Of a DNA stretch of 64,000 nucleotides, positions 36,268 to 44,569 are shown piece by piece. Source of the stretch: Streptomyces umbrinus (GTDB taxonomy: Bacteria; Actinomycetota; Actinomycetes; Streptomycetales; Streptomycetaceae); assembly GCF_030817415.1 (NCBI RefSeq), contig NZ_JAUSZI010000002.1:3162001-3226000 (forward strand), written 5' to 3'. Every line of letters starts with the position of its first letter. The first letter of the stretch is position 1. A program made the translations under genes and the position numbers. Under the pieces are notes generated by a model. The model saw nothing but the letters and a program-made list of their open reading frames with translations. It ran no database searches and had not been told where the DNA came from.

Positions 36268-38454
36268 GTGAACAAGAACATCCGCGTACCGGCGGCAGGG
36301 ATTCGCGTACGGGCGACAGGGATTCGTGGACGGGCGGCGGGAGTCGGCGGAGCGCTCGCCGTCGTCGTCGCGACAGGAGTCATGGCACCGGGCGCGGTCG
36401 CGGCGCCCGCCGGGGCGAAGGACGTCACGGCGGCGGTGCTCGCCGACCGGGACGTGACGCTGAGCGGCGACACCGTGGTGACCGTGCCGGCCGGGGAGAC
36501 CACGTACGACGGGGTGTTCCGGGGCGAGGGCACGCTCACCGTGCGCGGCTCCGGCACCCTGGTCCTCACCAAGGACAGCGATTTCACGCTGCCCAAGGCC
36601 CGGCAACGGCAGCGGATCGCCACCCTGGGCGGCAACCACCCGTACACCACCGTGAGCAACCCGGACCCGCCGGCGATCACCGTCGAGCGCGGGGCGACCC
36701 TCCAGTACGGCACGGGCGGCGGCACGGGTCTGATCGGACACTTCCCGTACAACACCCCGGGCTACCAGCTGAACCAGCTCAACGTCAGGGTCGACGGAAC
36801 CCTGCGGCTCTCCCTCGTACGGACCTTCAACCTCGGCACGATCAGCGGTTCGGGGCTGGTCAGCCAGCCGCGGTTCATGTGGGGCAAGCTCGACATCGCG
36901 GGCACGCACCCGTTCACCGGGGTGATCGACAACGGCACCGCGATGGACGCGGGCAAGTCCGAGTACCCGGTGTCCCTGCCGAACGCCCGCGCCATCCTCA
37001 ACCAGGGCACCTGGACCGTCGACACCCCGCTCGGTCAGACCGTCACCCTGCGGCAGAACTTCTACCAGCGGGAGTACGGCAGCGACATCAACGTCCAGTC
37101 GCGGCCCGGCAGCAAGGTCGTACTCACCGGCCAGTACAGCTGGTCGAACCAGGGCGGCGACACGAACCCCTCGCTCAGCGACCCGGCGCTCAACTGGCGG
37201 CCCGCGGCGAAGAACGTCAACAAGCGCGGTACCAACATCAAGGGTGCCAACGTGCAGTGGGGCGACGGGACCACGAACAAGATCTTCATGCCGGGGACGG
37301 CCGAGACCGTCTACATCAACCTGCTTGCCGCCAGGGCCCGTTCACTGCTCACCTTCGACTACAACGGGCCCGTGACGCTCGGCGCGCCCATCGGCGGCGG
37401 CCGGTTCCACGACACACTGTCCGCGCCCGGTGCCGGGGACGTCGTCATCAAGGGGACCAAGGGCAACGACGTCACCTTCGCCGCCGTCCAGTACTACGAC
37501 GGCTCCACGACCGTCCAGAAGGGTGCGGTCCTGCGGCTGGGCAGCGGAAAGACGGGCGGCGACGGCGGGCTGTACACCAAGGGCGACCTCTACAAGGTGG
37601 TCAACAACGGCTCGCTGGTGCTCCGCAACACCTCCAAGCCGCTGGCTCTCTCCCGGATCAGCGGCGGCGGCTCCCTCACACAGTCGGGGGTCGCCACGAC
37701 GACGCTGACGGGCCCGGCGGTGACGTACACCGGGACGACGACCGTCACGAAGGGCACGCTCGCGCTCGACGGGACGGGCCCGACCCGCAGCAGGGCGATC
37801 CGCCTGACGGCTTCCGGCGCGCGGCTCGACGTCCGCAAGGCGCCCGGCGCGGCCCTGAACCTGACGGCCTCCCTGTCCGGCAAGGGCACGGTCGTCGGCT
37901 CGGTGACCAGTACGGGCAAGGTCTCGGGCGGGGTGACGGTGACTGGGGATTACACGCAGCGGCCGGGTGGTCAACTCGTCGTAGGTGGCGAGGCGTTGAA
38001 GGTCGGGGGCAAGGTGACGCTGGCGGGGAAGCTGGACGCCCGCTCGGGTTCGGAGACCGAGACCGAGACCGATACCGAGACGGAGACGGAGACGGTCACG
38101 CTGATCGACCACGCCGGCAAGGCGAGGACGACCGGCACGTTCACCGGGCTGAAGGAAGGCGCTGCGGTCGAGGTGGGCAGGGCCAAGTACCGGATCAGCT
38201 ACCGGGGCGGTGACGGCAACGACGTCGTCCTGACCGCCGCCACCACCGCGAGCCCGTCCGCGACCGCCCGCGCCGCCGCGGAGTCGGCAGTACCGAAGGC
38301 CGCGCGTACGCAGAACGCGGCCGACGAGAGTCCCATACCGCGTGCGTGGTGGCTCGTCGCCGCCGCCCTGGGGCTGCTGGCCACGCTGATGATCCCGGTG
38401 ACCAGGCGTCGGAGGGCGCGCGCGAGGGGCGGGCGGCACGCATCGGCGCGGTGA
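36268..38454 (+). CDS. Surface-anchored beta-strand-repeat protein (autotransporter-associated-repeat-like)
   Basis: A 728-residue exported protein from GTG 36268. Three seven-residue N-terminal repeats (IRVPAAG, IRVRATG, IRGRAAG) precede a signal peptide (GVGGALAVVVATGVMAPGAV). The body is rich in beta-strand repeats such as GTLTVRGSGTLVLTKDSDF, TTVQKGAVLRLGSGK and GTTTVTKGTLALDG, the pattern of autotransporter-associated strand repeats and parallel beta-helices. An acidic ETETETDTETETET linker, then RAWWLVAAALGLLATLMIPV and a basic tail, form a C-terminal membrane anchor without a sortase motif. Divergent from the GH43 operon, it may bind or cleave the same glycan at the cell surface. Confidence 0.75.
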   Translation: MNKNIRVPAAGIRVRATGIRGRAAGVGGALAVVVATGVMAPGAVAAPAGAKDVTAAVLADRDVTLSGDTVVTVPAGETTYDGVFRGEGTLTVRGSGTLVLTKDSDFTLPKARQRQRIATLGGNHPYTTVSNPDPPAITVERGATLQYGTGGGTGLIGHFPYNTPGYQLNQLNVRVDGTLRLSLVRTFNLGTISGSGLVSQPRFMWGKLDIAGTHPFTGVIDNGTAMDAGKSEYPVSLPNARAILNQGTWTVDTPLGQTVTLRQNFYQREYGSDINVQSRPGSKVVLTGQYSWSNQGGDTNPSLSDPALNWRPAAKNVNKRGTNIKGANVQWGDGTTNKIFMPGTAETVYINLLAARARSLLTFDYNGPVTLGAPIGGGRFHDTLSAPGAGDVVIKGTKGNDVTFAAVQYYDGSTTVQKGAVLRLGSGKTGGDGGLYTKGDLYKVVNNGSLVLRNTSKPLALSRISGGGSLTQSGVATTTLTGPAVTYTGTTTVTKGTLALDGTGPTRSRAIRLTASGARLDVRKAPGAALNLTASLSGKGTVVGSVTSTGKVSGGVTVTGDYTQRPGGQLVVGGEALKVGGKVTLAGKLDARSGSETETETDTETETETVTLIDHAGKARTTGTFTGLKEGAAVEVGRAKYRISYRGGDGNDVVLTAATTASPSATARAAAESAVPKAARTQNAADESPIPRAWWLVAAALGLLATLMIPVTRRRRARARGGRHASAR

Positions 38455-38547
38455 CGGCCGTACGGCCGGGACCGGGAGACACCCCCTTGCCGGGACGCGG
38501 AGAAAAACCCCGCGCGCACTCCCCGGCCCCTTGCTACCGTCCCTGCC

Positions 38548-38598
38548 ATGAAGCGCGCCCATATGACGACGACGCCGGAGAGTGTCCCGGCGCGCTGA
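38548..38598 (+). CDS. Threonine-rich leader peptide upstream of the ThrRS-like gene
   Basis: A 16-residue frame, MKRAHMTTTPESVPAR, with three consecutive ACG Thr codons. No ribosome site precedes the ATG, but TACCGT at 38535-38540 is well placed as a -10 box for a transcript starting at the A of this ATG, that is a leaderless leader peptide as known for Streptomyces amino-acid attenuators. The synthetase below and the hairpin in between give the Thr codons an obvious sensing role. It is inferred, not proven, to be translated. Confidence 0.75.
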   Translation: MKRAHMTTTPESVPAR

Positions 38599-38645
38599 CT
38601 CATGAGCCAGTCCGAAGCCCCGGGGCGAGTGCCCCGGGGCTTCGG
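38573..38645 (+). terminator. Transcription attenuator with 15-bp terminator hairpin
   Basis: Three successive dyads follow the Thr codons: CGCCGG/CCGGCG (38573-38592), the near-palindrome CTGACTCATGAGCCAG over the leader stop (38595-38610), and a perfect 15-bp stem (CCGAAGCCCCGGGGC, 38612-38626, with 38631-38645) on a GAGT loop. The last hairpin lies 53 bp before the synthetase start. Ribosome stalling at Thr codons when Thr-tRNA is scarce should change folding and permit readthrough. I did not find an unambiguous antiterminator arm by eye. Confidence 0.78.
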
Positions 38646-38697
38646 CGTTCCCGGTCGCTCGCCCGGACATCTTCCCGTCCACGAGGAGACCGCGACC

Positions 38698-39981
38698 ATG
38701 AACGACAACCACACCGACAACAACACCGTCAGCAGCCACGGCCAGGACCACGGCGACCGCCACGACCATCGCAGGCTCGGCCGTGAGCTGGACCTGTTCG
38801 ACACCGATCCGCTGATCGGGGCGGGGCTGCCGTACTGGCTGCCCGACGGCGCGACCGTACGGCACACCCTGGAGGAGTACATCCGCGGCGAGGAGCGGCG
38901 GGCCGGCTACCGGCACGTGTACTCGCCGGTGCTCGGCAAACGGGAGCTGTACGAGATCTCGGGGCACTGGTCACACTACAGCGAGGACATGTTCCCGCCG
39001 ATGGAGCTGGGCTCGGAGCAGGTCGTGCTGCGCCCGAGCCTGTGTCCCCACCACGCGGTGATCTACCGCTCCCGACCGCACAGCTACCGTGAACTGCCGC
39101 TCAGAATGGCGGAGTTGGGCGGCATGTACCGCTCCGAGCTGTCCGGCGTACTCGGCGGCCTCACCCGCGTACGGGCGATCCAGCTCAACGACGCGCACAT
39201 CTTCTGCACCCTGGACCAGGTGGCCGACGAGGCGGGGGCGGCGCTGGAGATGATCCGCCGGGCCTACGAGGCGCTCGGGATCGACCCGGTCCGCTACCGG
39301 CTGTCCCTGCCGGGCCCGGGCGGCAAGTACGTCGCCGCGCCCGAGCTGTGGCGGCGGTCCACCGCACTGCTGACCGAGGTCCTGGACCGCTCGGGGCTGC
39401 CGTACGAGGCGGCCGAGGGCGAGGCCGCGTTCTACGGTCCGAAGATCGACGTCCAGGTCGCCGACGGCGCGGGCCGGGAGTCCACCCTCTCCACCGTGCA
39501 GGTCGACTTCCACCAGCCCGAGCGGTTCGGCCTGCACTACATCGGCGCGGACGGCGGCAAGCACCGGCCGGTCATGGTCCACCGCAGCATCATCGGCAGC
39601 GTGGAGCGTGCCGTGGCGCACCTCGTCGAGCAGCACGGCGGCGCCTTCCCGCCCTGGCTCGCCCCGACCCAGCTGGTGATCCTGCCGATCTCGGACGCGG
39701 AGCTCCCGGACGCCGCCTCCCTCGCCCGCCGCTGCGCCGAACGGGGGCTGCGGGCCGAGATCGCCGGCCCGGGGAGCGGTAGCCTGGGCGCCCGCGTCCG
39801 GGCGTCCCGTCTGGTCCCGTACCAGGCGGTGATCGGCGCGAAGGAGGCCGTGGACGACCGGGTGGCACTGCGCCTGCGCGACGGCCGCCGCCTCGAACCG
39901 CTACCGGCCGAGGAGGTCGTCGACCGGGTCGCCTCACTGACCAGGGCGAACAGCACCGAGCTGTGGAACGGCTCGGCCTGA
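38698..39981 (+). CDS. thrS2: Compact threonyl-tRNA synthetase paralogue lacking TGS and editing domains
   Basis: A 427-residue class II synthetase that would charge tRNA-Thr in the cytoplasm. ATG 38698 follows ACGAGGAGACC. It starts directly with the catalytic core (GAGLPYWLPDGATVRHTLEEY) and has the zinc ligands Cys (RPSLCPHH) and His (NDAHIFC), motif 2-like MYRSELSGVLGGLTRVR, and motif 3 HRSIIGSVER. The C-terminal anticodon-binding domain (LVILPISDAE) is complete. Housekeeping ThrRS is about 650 residues with N-terminal TGS and Ser-editing domains, both absent here, so it cannot clear Ser-tRNA-Thr itself. An attenuator precedes it. It may be an inducible or inhibitor-resistant spare. The gene name is tentative. 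Confidence 0.9.
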   Translation: MNDNHTDNNTVSSHGQDHGDRHDHRRLGRELDLFDTDPLIGAGLPYWLPDGATVRHTLEEYIRGEERRAGYRHVYSPVLGKRELYEISGHWSHYSEDMFPPMELGSEQVVLRPSLCPHHAVIYRSRPHSYRELPLRMAELGGMYRSELSGVLGGLTRVRAIQLNDAHIFCTLDQVADEAGAALEMIRRAYEALGIDPVRYRLSLPGPGGKYVAAPELWRRSTALLTEVLDRSGLPYEAAEGEAAFYGPKIDVQVADGAGRESTLSTVQVDFHQPERFGLHYIGADGGKHRPVMVHRSIIGSVERAVAHLVEQHGGAFPPWLAPTQLVILPISDAELPDAASLARRCAERGLRAEIAGPGSGSLGARVRASRLVPYQAVIGAKEAVDDRVALRLRDGRRLEPLPAEEVVDRVASLTRANSTELWNGSA

Positions 39982-40005
39982 CCGAGGCCCGCAGTCCGTA
40001 GCAGG

Positions 40006-41118
40006 TCAGCTCGGGCCGGAGGGTGCGGCGGGCAGTTCCACCGTGATGCGGATCCCGCCGTCGGAGCGCGGGGTGAGGGTGAGTGTTCCGTCGTGGGCGT
40101 GGGTGATGGTCTTGACGATGGCCAGGCCGAGGCCGACGCCCGCGTGGTCGGTGTGTACGCGTTCTGTGCCGCGCTGGAATCGTTCGGTGAGTGTCGAGGC
40201 CTGCTGTGGGGTGAGCTTCTCGCCGGTGTTCTCGACGGTGAGCACCACGGTGTCGGGGCGGACGGCGGTGTCGACCCACACAGTGCCCTGTTCGGGCAGG
40301 TTGTGGACGATCGCGTTGTGCACGAGGTTCGTGGTCAGCTGCAGCAGGAGCGCGTGCGATCCGAGGGTGGGCGTGATGTCGCCGGACGTTTCGAAGGCGA
40401 CGCCACGCTTCTCGGCGAGGGGGAGGAGTGTCTCGATGGCTTCCTCCGCCAGGAGGGACAGGTCGACGTGTTCCCGGGTGAAGGACCGCTGGTCGGCGTG
40501 GCTGAGCAGGAGCAGTGCTTCGGTGAGGTCGATCGCCCGGGTGTTGACGGCGTGGAGGCGGTCGATGACCACGCCGGCGTCCTGGTATGGATCGGCTCGC
40601 GCCACGTCGAGAAGTGCCTTCGAGACCGCCAGCGGGGTGCGCAGCTCGTGAGAGGCGTTGGCCGCGAATCTCTGCTGTTCGGCGACGTGCGCTTCGAGCC
40701 GGGCGAGCATCGCGTCGAAGGCGTCGGCGAGTTCGCGGAACTCGTCCTTGCGGCCCGGCAGCCGGATCCGGTGGGAGAGCGATCCGTTCGTGGCGGTTCG
40801 GGTGGCGTCCGTGATGCGGGTCAGCGGGGCGAGCATGCGGCCCGCGAGGATCCACCCTCCCACGAGGCCGAACACCAGCAGGAACGCCAGTACCGCGGCC
40901 GCCCTCGGAGCGAAGACGCCGAGGAGGACGGACCGGATGGGGAAGACACCATTCGTGAGCGTTTCATCGTCGGCGGTGTTGAGCATCGCCCGATCGGGGA
41001 CGTACCGCAGGAGGAACACCCACACCGCCGCGAGCAGCAGGACGCCGGCGATCATGAGGAATCCGGCGTAGCTGAGGGTGAGTTTGAGGCGAACGCTCAT
41101 ACCGGGCCGCCTATCCAC
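40006..41118 (-). CDS. Two-component sensor histidine kinase
   Basis: A 370-residue membrane kinase. GTG 41118 is preferred because GGGAGGGG precedes it and it overlaps the regulator stop by 8 bp. Two membrane spans (YAGFLMIAGVLLLAAVWVFL; AAAVLAFLLVFGLVGGWILA) flank a short extracytoplasmic loop of about 35 residues. HAMP, HisKA with phospho-acceptor His157 (ASHELRTPL), and the HATPase with N-box QLTTNLVHNAIVHN and GVGLGLAIVKTI follow. The small sensor loop suggests detection of an envelope or membrane signal. Its closest general likeness is the CutS type of Streptomyces. Confidence 0.92.
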   Translation of the reverse strand: MDRRPGMSVRLKLTLSYAGFLMIAGVLLLAAVWVFLLRYVPDRAMLNTADDETLTNGVFPIRSVLLGVFAPRAAAVLAFLLVFGLVGGWILAGRMLAPLTRITDATRTATNGSLSHRIRLPGRKDEFRELADAFDAMLARLEAHVAEQQRFAANASHELRTPLAVSKALLDVARADPYQDAGVVIDRLHAVNTRAIDLTEALLLLSHADQRSFTREHVDLSLLAEEAIETLLPLAEKRGVAFETSGDITPTLGSHALLLQLTTNLVHNAIVHNLPEQGTVWVDTAVRPDTVVLTVENTGEKLTPQQASTLTERFQRGTERVHTDHAGVGLGLAIVKTITHAHDGTLTLTPRSDGGIRITVELPAAPSGPS

Positions 41119-41830
41119 GGTCCCCTCCCCCGTGCCCGGCCCCGTGTCCCGCCCCTTGTCCGGCCTCCGGTTGCGTGTCGATGCGGTAGCCGACGCCCGG
41201 CACGGTGGCGATGATCCAGGGTTCGCCGAGCCGCTTGCGCAGGGCCGAGACGGTGATGCGCACGGCGTTGGTGAACGGGTCGGCGTTCTCGTCCCACGCG
41301 CGTTCCAGGAGTTCCTCGGCGCTGACGGTGCCGCCTTCGGCGGCGACGAGGACTTCGAGCACGGCGAACTGCTTCCGGGTCAGCGCGACGTAGCGGTCCT
41401 CGCGGTAGACCTCTCTGCGGAACGGGTCCAGGCGCAGACCCGCGATCTCCCGCACGGGCGGCCTGTTGTGGGCGCGTCTGCGGTCGAGTGCTCTGAGCCT
41501 GAGCGCGAGTTCCCGGAGTTCGAAAGGTTTCGTGAGGTAGTCGTCGGCGCCGAGTTCGAACCCGGAGGCCTTGTCGTCGAGCCGGTCGGCGGCGGTGAGC
41601 ATGAGGATCGGCATGCCGCTGCCGGAGGCGACGATGCGTTTGGCGATCTCGTCACCGGAGGGGCCCGGGATGTCGCGGTCGAGGACGGCGATGTCGTACG
41701 TGTTGATGCCCAGCAGTTCCAGAGCGGTGTCGCCGTCACCCGCGAGGTCGGCGGCGATCGCTTCCAGGCGCAGACCGTCGCGGATGGCTTCTGCCAGAAA
41801 GGGCTCGTCCTCGACGATCAGCACACGCAT
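41111..41830 (-). CDS. OmpR-family response regulator
   Basis: A 239-residue regulator starting at ATG 41830. The receiver domain has IVEDEP, phospho-acceptor Asp51 in VLDRDIPG, and the switch Thr/Lys (LTAADR, YLTKPFE). The winged-helix DNA-binding domain (EVYREDRYVALTRKQFAVLE, ITVSALRKRL, VPGVGYRI) follows, and a Gly/His-rich tail ends the chain. The wording of the receiver resembles CutR-type regulators. It is transcribed ahead of its kinase and is divergent from the membrane EEP-family gene, a likely target. Confidence 0.93.
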   Translation of the reverse strand: MRVLIVEDEPFLAEAIRDGLRLEAIAADLAGDGDTALELLGINTYDIAVLDRDIPGPSGDEIAKRIVASGSGMPILMLTAADRLDDKASGFELGADDYLTKPFELRELALRLRALDRRRAHNRPPVREIAGLRLDPFRREVYREDRYVALTRKQFAVLEVLVAAEGGTVSAEELLERAWDENADPFTNAVRITVSALRKRLGEPWIIATVPGVGYRIDTQPEAGQGAGHGAGHGGGDRG

Positions 41831-41994
41831 ACGCCCGATGCTACGAGCCGACGCATATCGCCGGCATATCGAAAACCGCATACGTGCCCGCAACACCGCG
41901 CTGCCTTGACTGGGGGCATGTCCAGCAGCGAACCAGCAGGAACAGGAACCGGCCGTGGCCGGCTTCGGCCCCGTCGACCGGGAGCCTCCACGCG

Positions 41995-43134
41995 ATGACG
42001 ACCACCCCCCAGCCGGACACTCAGGAACTCGTGGCCGCCGACGCACGGGACACGGCGGAGACCGGACAGGGCGACGCCGGCCGCCGGGGTGCCGACCCCC
42101 GGGGCGGCTCCGTCGCCTGGCGTGCGCGCATCCGCCGGGCGATCCGCGCCGTCTCCCGGCCTGAGCCCTGGAAGCGCGGCCCGGTGCTCGCGGCCCTGGC
42201 GGTGCTCCTTGGCCTGCTCATGCTCCTGCACGCGCGGATCCCGGACGGGCTGAAGAACGTCGGCAGCCTGGTGGAGACCTTCCTGCCGTGGTTCGGCCTG
42301 TTCGTCCCGGTGCTGCTGGCCGGAGCGCTGTGGCGCCGCTCGGCCTCCACCCTGGTCGCACTGCTGCTGCCGGTCACGGTGTGGCTGAACCTCTTCGGCG
42401 GCGTGCTCAGCGACAAGTCCCACCCGGGCGGTGACCTCACCGTGGTCAGCCACAACGTCGGCGCCGGCAACTCCGACCCGGCCGGCACCGCCCGCGACCT
42501 GGCCGCCTCCGGGGCAGACGTGCTGGCTCTGGAGGAGCTGACCACACAGGCCCGGGGTGCGTACGAGAAGGGGCTGGCGAAGGCGTACCCGTACCACGCG
42601 GTCAAGGGCACGGTCGGGCTGTGGAGCAAGCGCCCGCTGTCGGACACCCGGACGGTCGACGTCGCGATGCTGGGCATGGCCGGACCACTGGCGAGGAACC
42701 TGTCGGCCGAGGAGAAGGCGGCCACGCCCCGCGCGCTGCGCACCACGGTGGCCACGGACCAGGGGCCGCTCGCGGTGTACGTGGCCCACTTGGGCTCCGT
42801 ACGCGTCAATCCCAGGGCGGGCCTGTCGACGAGCCAGCGGGACGACGGCGCGCAGGAGCTCGGCAAGGCCGTCGCGGCCGAGCCGAACGAGCGGGTGGTG
42901 GTGCTCGGCGACCTGAACGGCACGACGGACGACCGCGCGTTCGCCGGCCTCACCTCACAGCTGCGCTCGGCCCAGGAGACGGCCGGGGACGGCTTCGGTT
43001 TCAGCTGGCCGGCGGGGTTCCCGGTCGTACGGATCGACCAGATCCTGGTCCGCGGTGTGGAACCGCGGAGCTCATGGGTACTGCCGGCCACCGGCAGCGA
43101 CCACCTGCCGGTGGCGGCCAGGATCAACTTGTGA
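41995..43134 (+). CDS. Membrane-anchored endonuclease/exonuclease/phosphatase-family protein
   Basis: A 379-residue protein. A hydrophilic N-terminus of about 60 residues leads to three membrane spans (PVLAALAVLLGLLMLLHARI; FLPWFGLFVPVLLAGALWRR; LVALLLPVTVWLNLFGGVL). An EEP domain then faces outward: VVSHNVGAGN, DVLALEELT (metal Glu), VYVAHLGSVRVN, VVVLGDLNGTTDD and GSDHLPVAARINL. It should cleave phosphodiesters of lipids, nucleic acids or teichoic-type polymers at the membrane. ATG 41995 is the first codon after the divergent promoter shared with the two-component system. Confidence 0.87.
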   Translation: MTTTPQPDTQELVAADARDTAETGQGDAGRRGADPRGGSVAWRARIRRAIRAVSRPEPWKRGPVLAALAVLLGLLMLLHARIPDGLKNVGSLVETFLPWFGLFVPVLLAGALWRRSASTLVALLLPVTVWLNLFGGVLSDKSHPGGDLTVVSHNVGAGNSDPAGTARDLAASGADVLALEELTTQARGAYEKGLAKAYPYHAVKGTVGLWSKRPLSDTRTVDVAMLGMAGPLARNLSAEEKAATPRALRTTVATDQGPLAVYVAHLGSVRVNPRAGLSTSQRDDGAQELGKAVAAEPNERVVVLGDLNGTTDDRAFAGLTSQLRSAQETAGDGFGFSWPAGFPVVRIDQILVRGVEPRSSWVLPATGSDHLPVAARINL

Positions 43135-43157
43135 GCAGCGCGTACGGGCAGGCGCGG

Positions 43158-44393
43158 TCAGCGCTCGCAGAACTCGGTCTCGACGGCCGCGTCCTCCAGT
43201 CGCTGCTCGCCCCAGTCGCCGTCGCGGTTCATGGTCATGACGCGTCGGCCGTCCGCCGAGGCGAGCGTCCGGGTCGCGGAGCCGGGGATCATGCCGCCGT
43301 GGCCCCATGCCCAGCAGCCCTCCTTGAGCTTGAAGTGCCGTATGCCGAGGCCGTAGCGGTCCTGCGGACCACCGTGTCCCTTGTCCCCGTCGACGTGGAC
43401 CGTGTCGAGCAACTGCCGCTGCTGGGCGGGCGGCAGCAGCTCACCGGCCAGCAGCTTGGACAGGAAGGTGTTCACGTCTCCCACGGTCGAGATCAGCTGC
43501 CCGGCGGAGAAGGCGACGGTGGGGCTGAACTCGGTGACATCACGCACCTTCGCCTCCGGCCCGTCCTCGAACAGCGTGGAGTAGTGCCTCGCGTGCGGTG
43601 CGGGCAGTCGGGGCGAGGCGCCCGGCACGCTCGTACCGCGCAGACCGAGCGGCCGGACGACCAGACGCTCGACCGCCTGCGCGTACGTGCCGCCGGAGGC
43701 CTTCTCGACGACCATGCCGGCGAGGACGTAGTTGGTGTCGGAGTAGTCCCACCTGCCTGGCCTGCCGGGCCTGCTGCCCTGCTCCGGCTGGAAGTTGGGC
43801 GGGTGGGCGAGCGCGATGTCCACCAGCTCTTCCGGGGACCACCTGGTGTGGCGGTTCCGGTCGAACTCGTCCCCCGCGTACAGGGCGCGGAAGCCCTCGT
43901 CCATGTTGTAGTCGAAGATGCCGCTCGTGTGGTTGAGCAGGTGCCGCACGGTGATGTTCCCGGGCCGGTAGCCCTTGCCCCGCACCACCCCGGGCAGCCA
44001 TTGCTCCACGCTGTCGTCCAGCGAGAGGCTGCCCTCGGCTTCGAGCCCGAGCAGCACCGTGGCGGTGAAGGTCTTGGTCACGCTGGCGATACGGAACTTC
44101 TCGCCGGTGCTCCTCGGCCGCTCGGTGGCCAGGTCACCGACACCGGCCCGGCCGTCCCACACACCGCGCGCGTCCCCTACCTGGGCGATGACACCGGGCG
44201 TGCCCCGCGCGACGATCTCGTTCAGCACGGCCTGGGTCTTCACGTGCGCGGGCTGGGTGCTCGGGTGTAATCGGGGCGGGGAATGGTGAGTTGGCCCGGC
44301 CGGTGCGGCGGTGGCTGCGGTCAGCGTTCCCAGGGCGACGGCTGCGACGGCAAGGGCGACGGGGAGTCCAGGAAAGGACTGTTGACGGCTCAT
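43158..44393 (-). CDS. Secreted serine hydrolase, D-alanyl-D-alanine carboxypeptidase/class C beta-lactamase fold
   Basis: A 411-residue exported enzyme. The signal peptide covers GLPVALAVAAVALGTLTAAT with cleavage after ATAAPA. The catalytic motifs are SVTK (Ser104, Lys107), YSDTN near residue 219, and HGGM near the C-terminus in place of KTG. This combination is typical of Streptomyces DD-peptidases of the R61 type and their esterase relatives. It probably trims peptidoglycan stem peptides or hydrolyses amide/ester substrates outside the cell. It converges with the membrane EEP gene and is divergent from the lipoprotein gene. Confidence 0.88.
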   Translation of the reverse strand: MSRQQSFPGLPVALAVAAVALGTLTAATAAPAGPTHHSPPRLHPSTQPAHVKTQAVLNEIVARGTPGVIAQVGDARGVWDGRAGVGDLATERPRSTGEKFRIASVTKTFTATVLLGLEAEGSLSLDDSVEQWLPGVVRGKGYRPGNITVRHLLNHTSGIFDYNMDEGFRALYAGDEFDRNRHTRWSPEELVDIALAHPPNFQPEQGSRPGRPGRWDYSDTNYVLAGMVVEKASGGTYAQAVERLVVRPLGLRGTSVPGASPRLPAPHARHYSTLFEDGPEAKVRDVTEFSPTVAFSAGQLISTVGDVNTFLSKLLAGELLPPAQQRQLLDTVHVDGDKGHGGPQDRYGLGIRHFKLKEGCWAWGHGGMIPGSATRTLASADGRRVMTMNRDGDWGEQRLEDAAVETEFCER

Positions 44394-44463
44394 GGGAACA
44401 GCTCACCAAGCGGCCGATCGCCCACACCATCGGGAACACCCCGGAAAGGGGTCGGGGACACGA

Positions 44464-44510
44464 CCTAGGGGTCGCTGCCGGCACGAGCCTAGGGCCGCTG
44501 CCTGCACGAG
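44464..44510. repeat. Two tandem 23-24-bp repeats in a divergent promoter
   Basis: Units 44464-44487 and 44488-44510 share CCTAGGG, then CGCTGCC, then GCACGAG, with few differences. They lie between the divergent DD-peptidase-like gene (start 44393) and lipoprotein gene (start about 44570) and could be paired regulator sites. Confidence 0.5.
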
Positions 44511-44569
44511 CCCGTACGACAGCCGCCAATCGCACCGGAGGGAAACACCAGTGCGGCAGGATGGGGCCC

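Noticed and set aside
38602..38697. N-terminal extension of the ThrRS from ATG 38602
   Set aside because: The extension is encoded by the terminator hairpin; ATG 38698 has a good ribosome site and starts the protein-like sequence.
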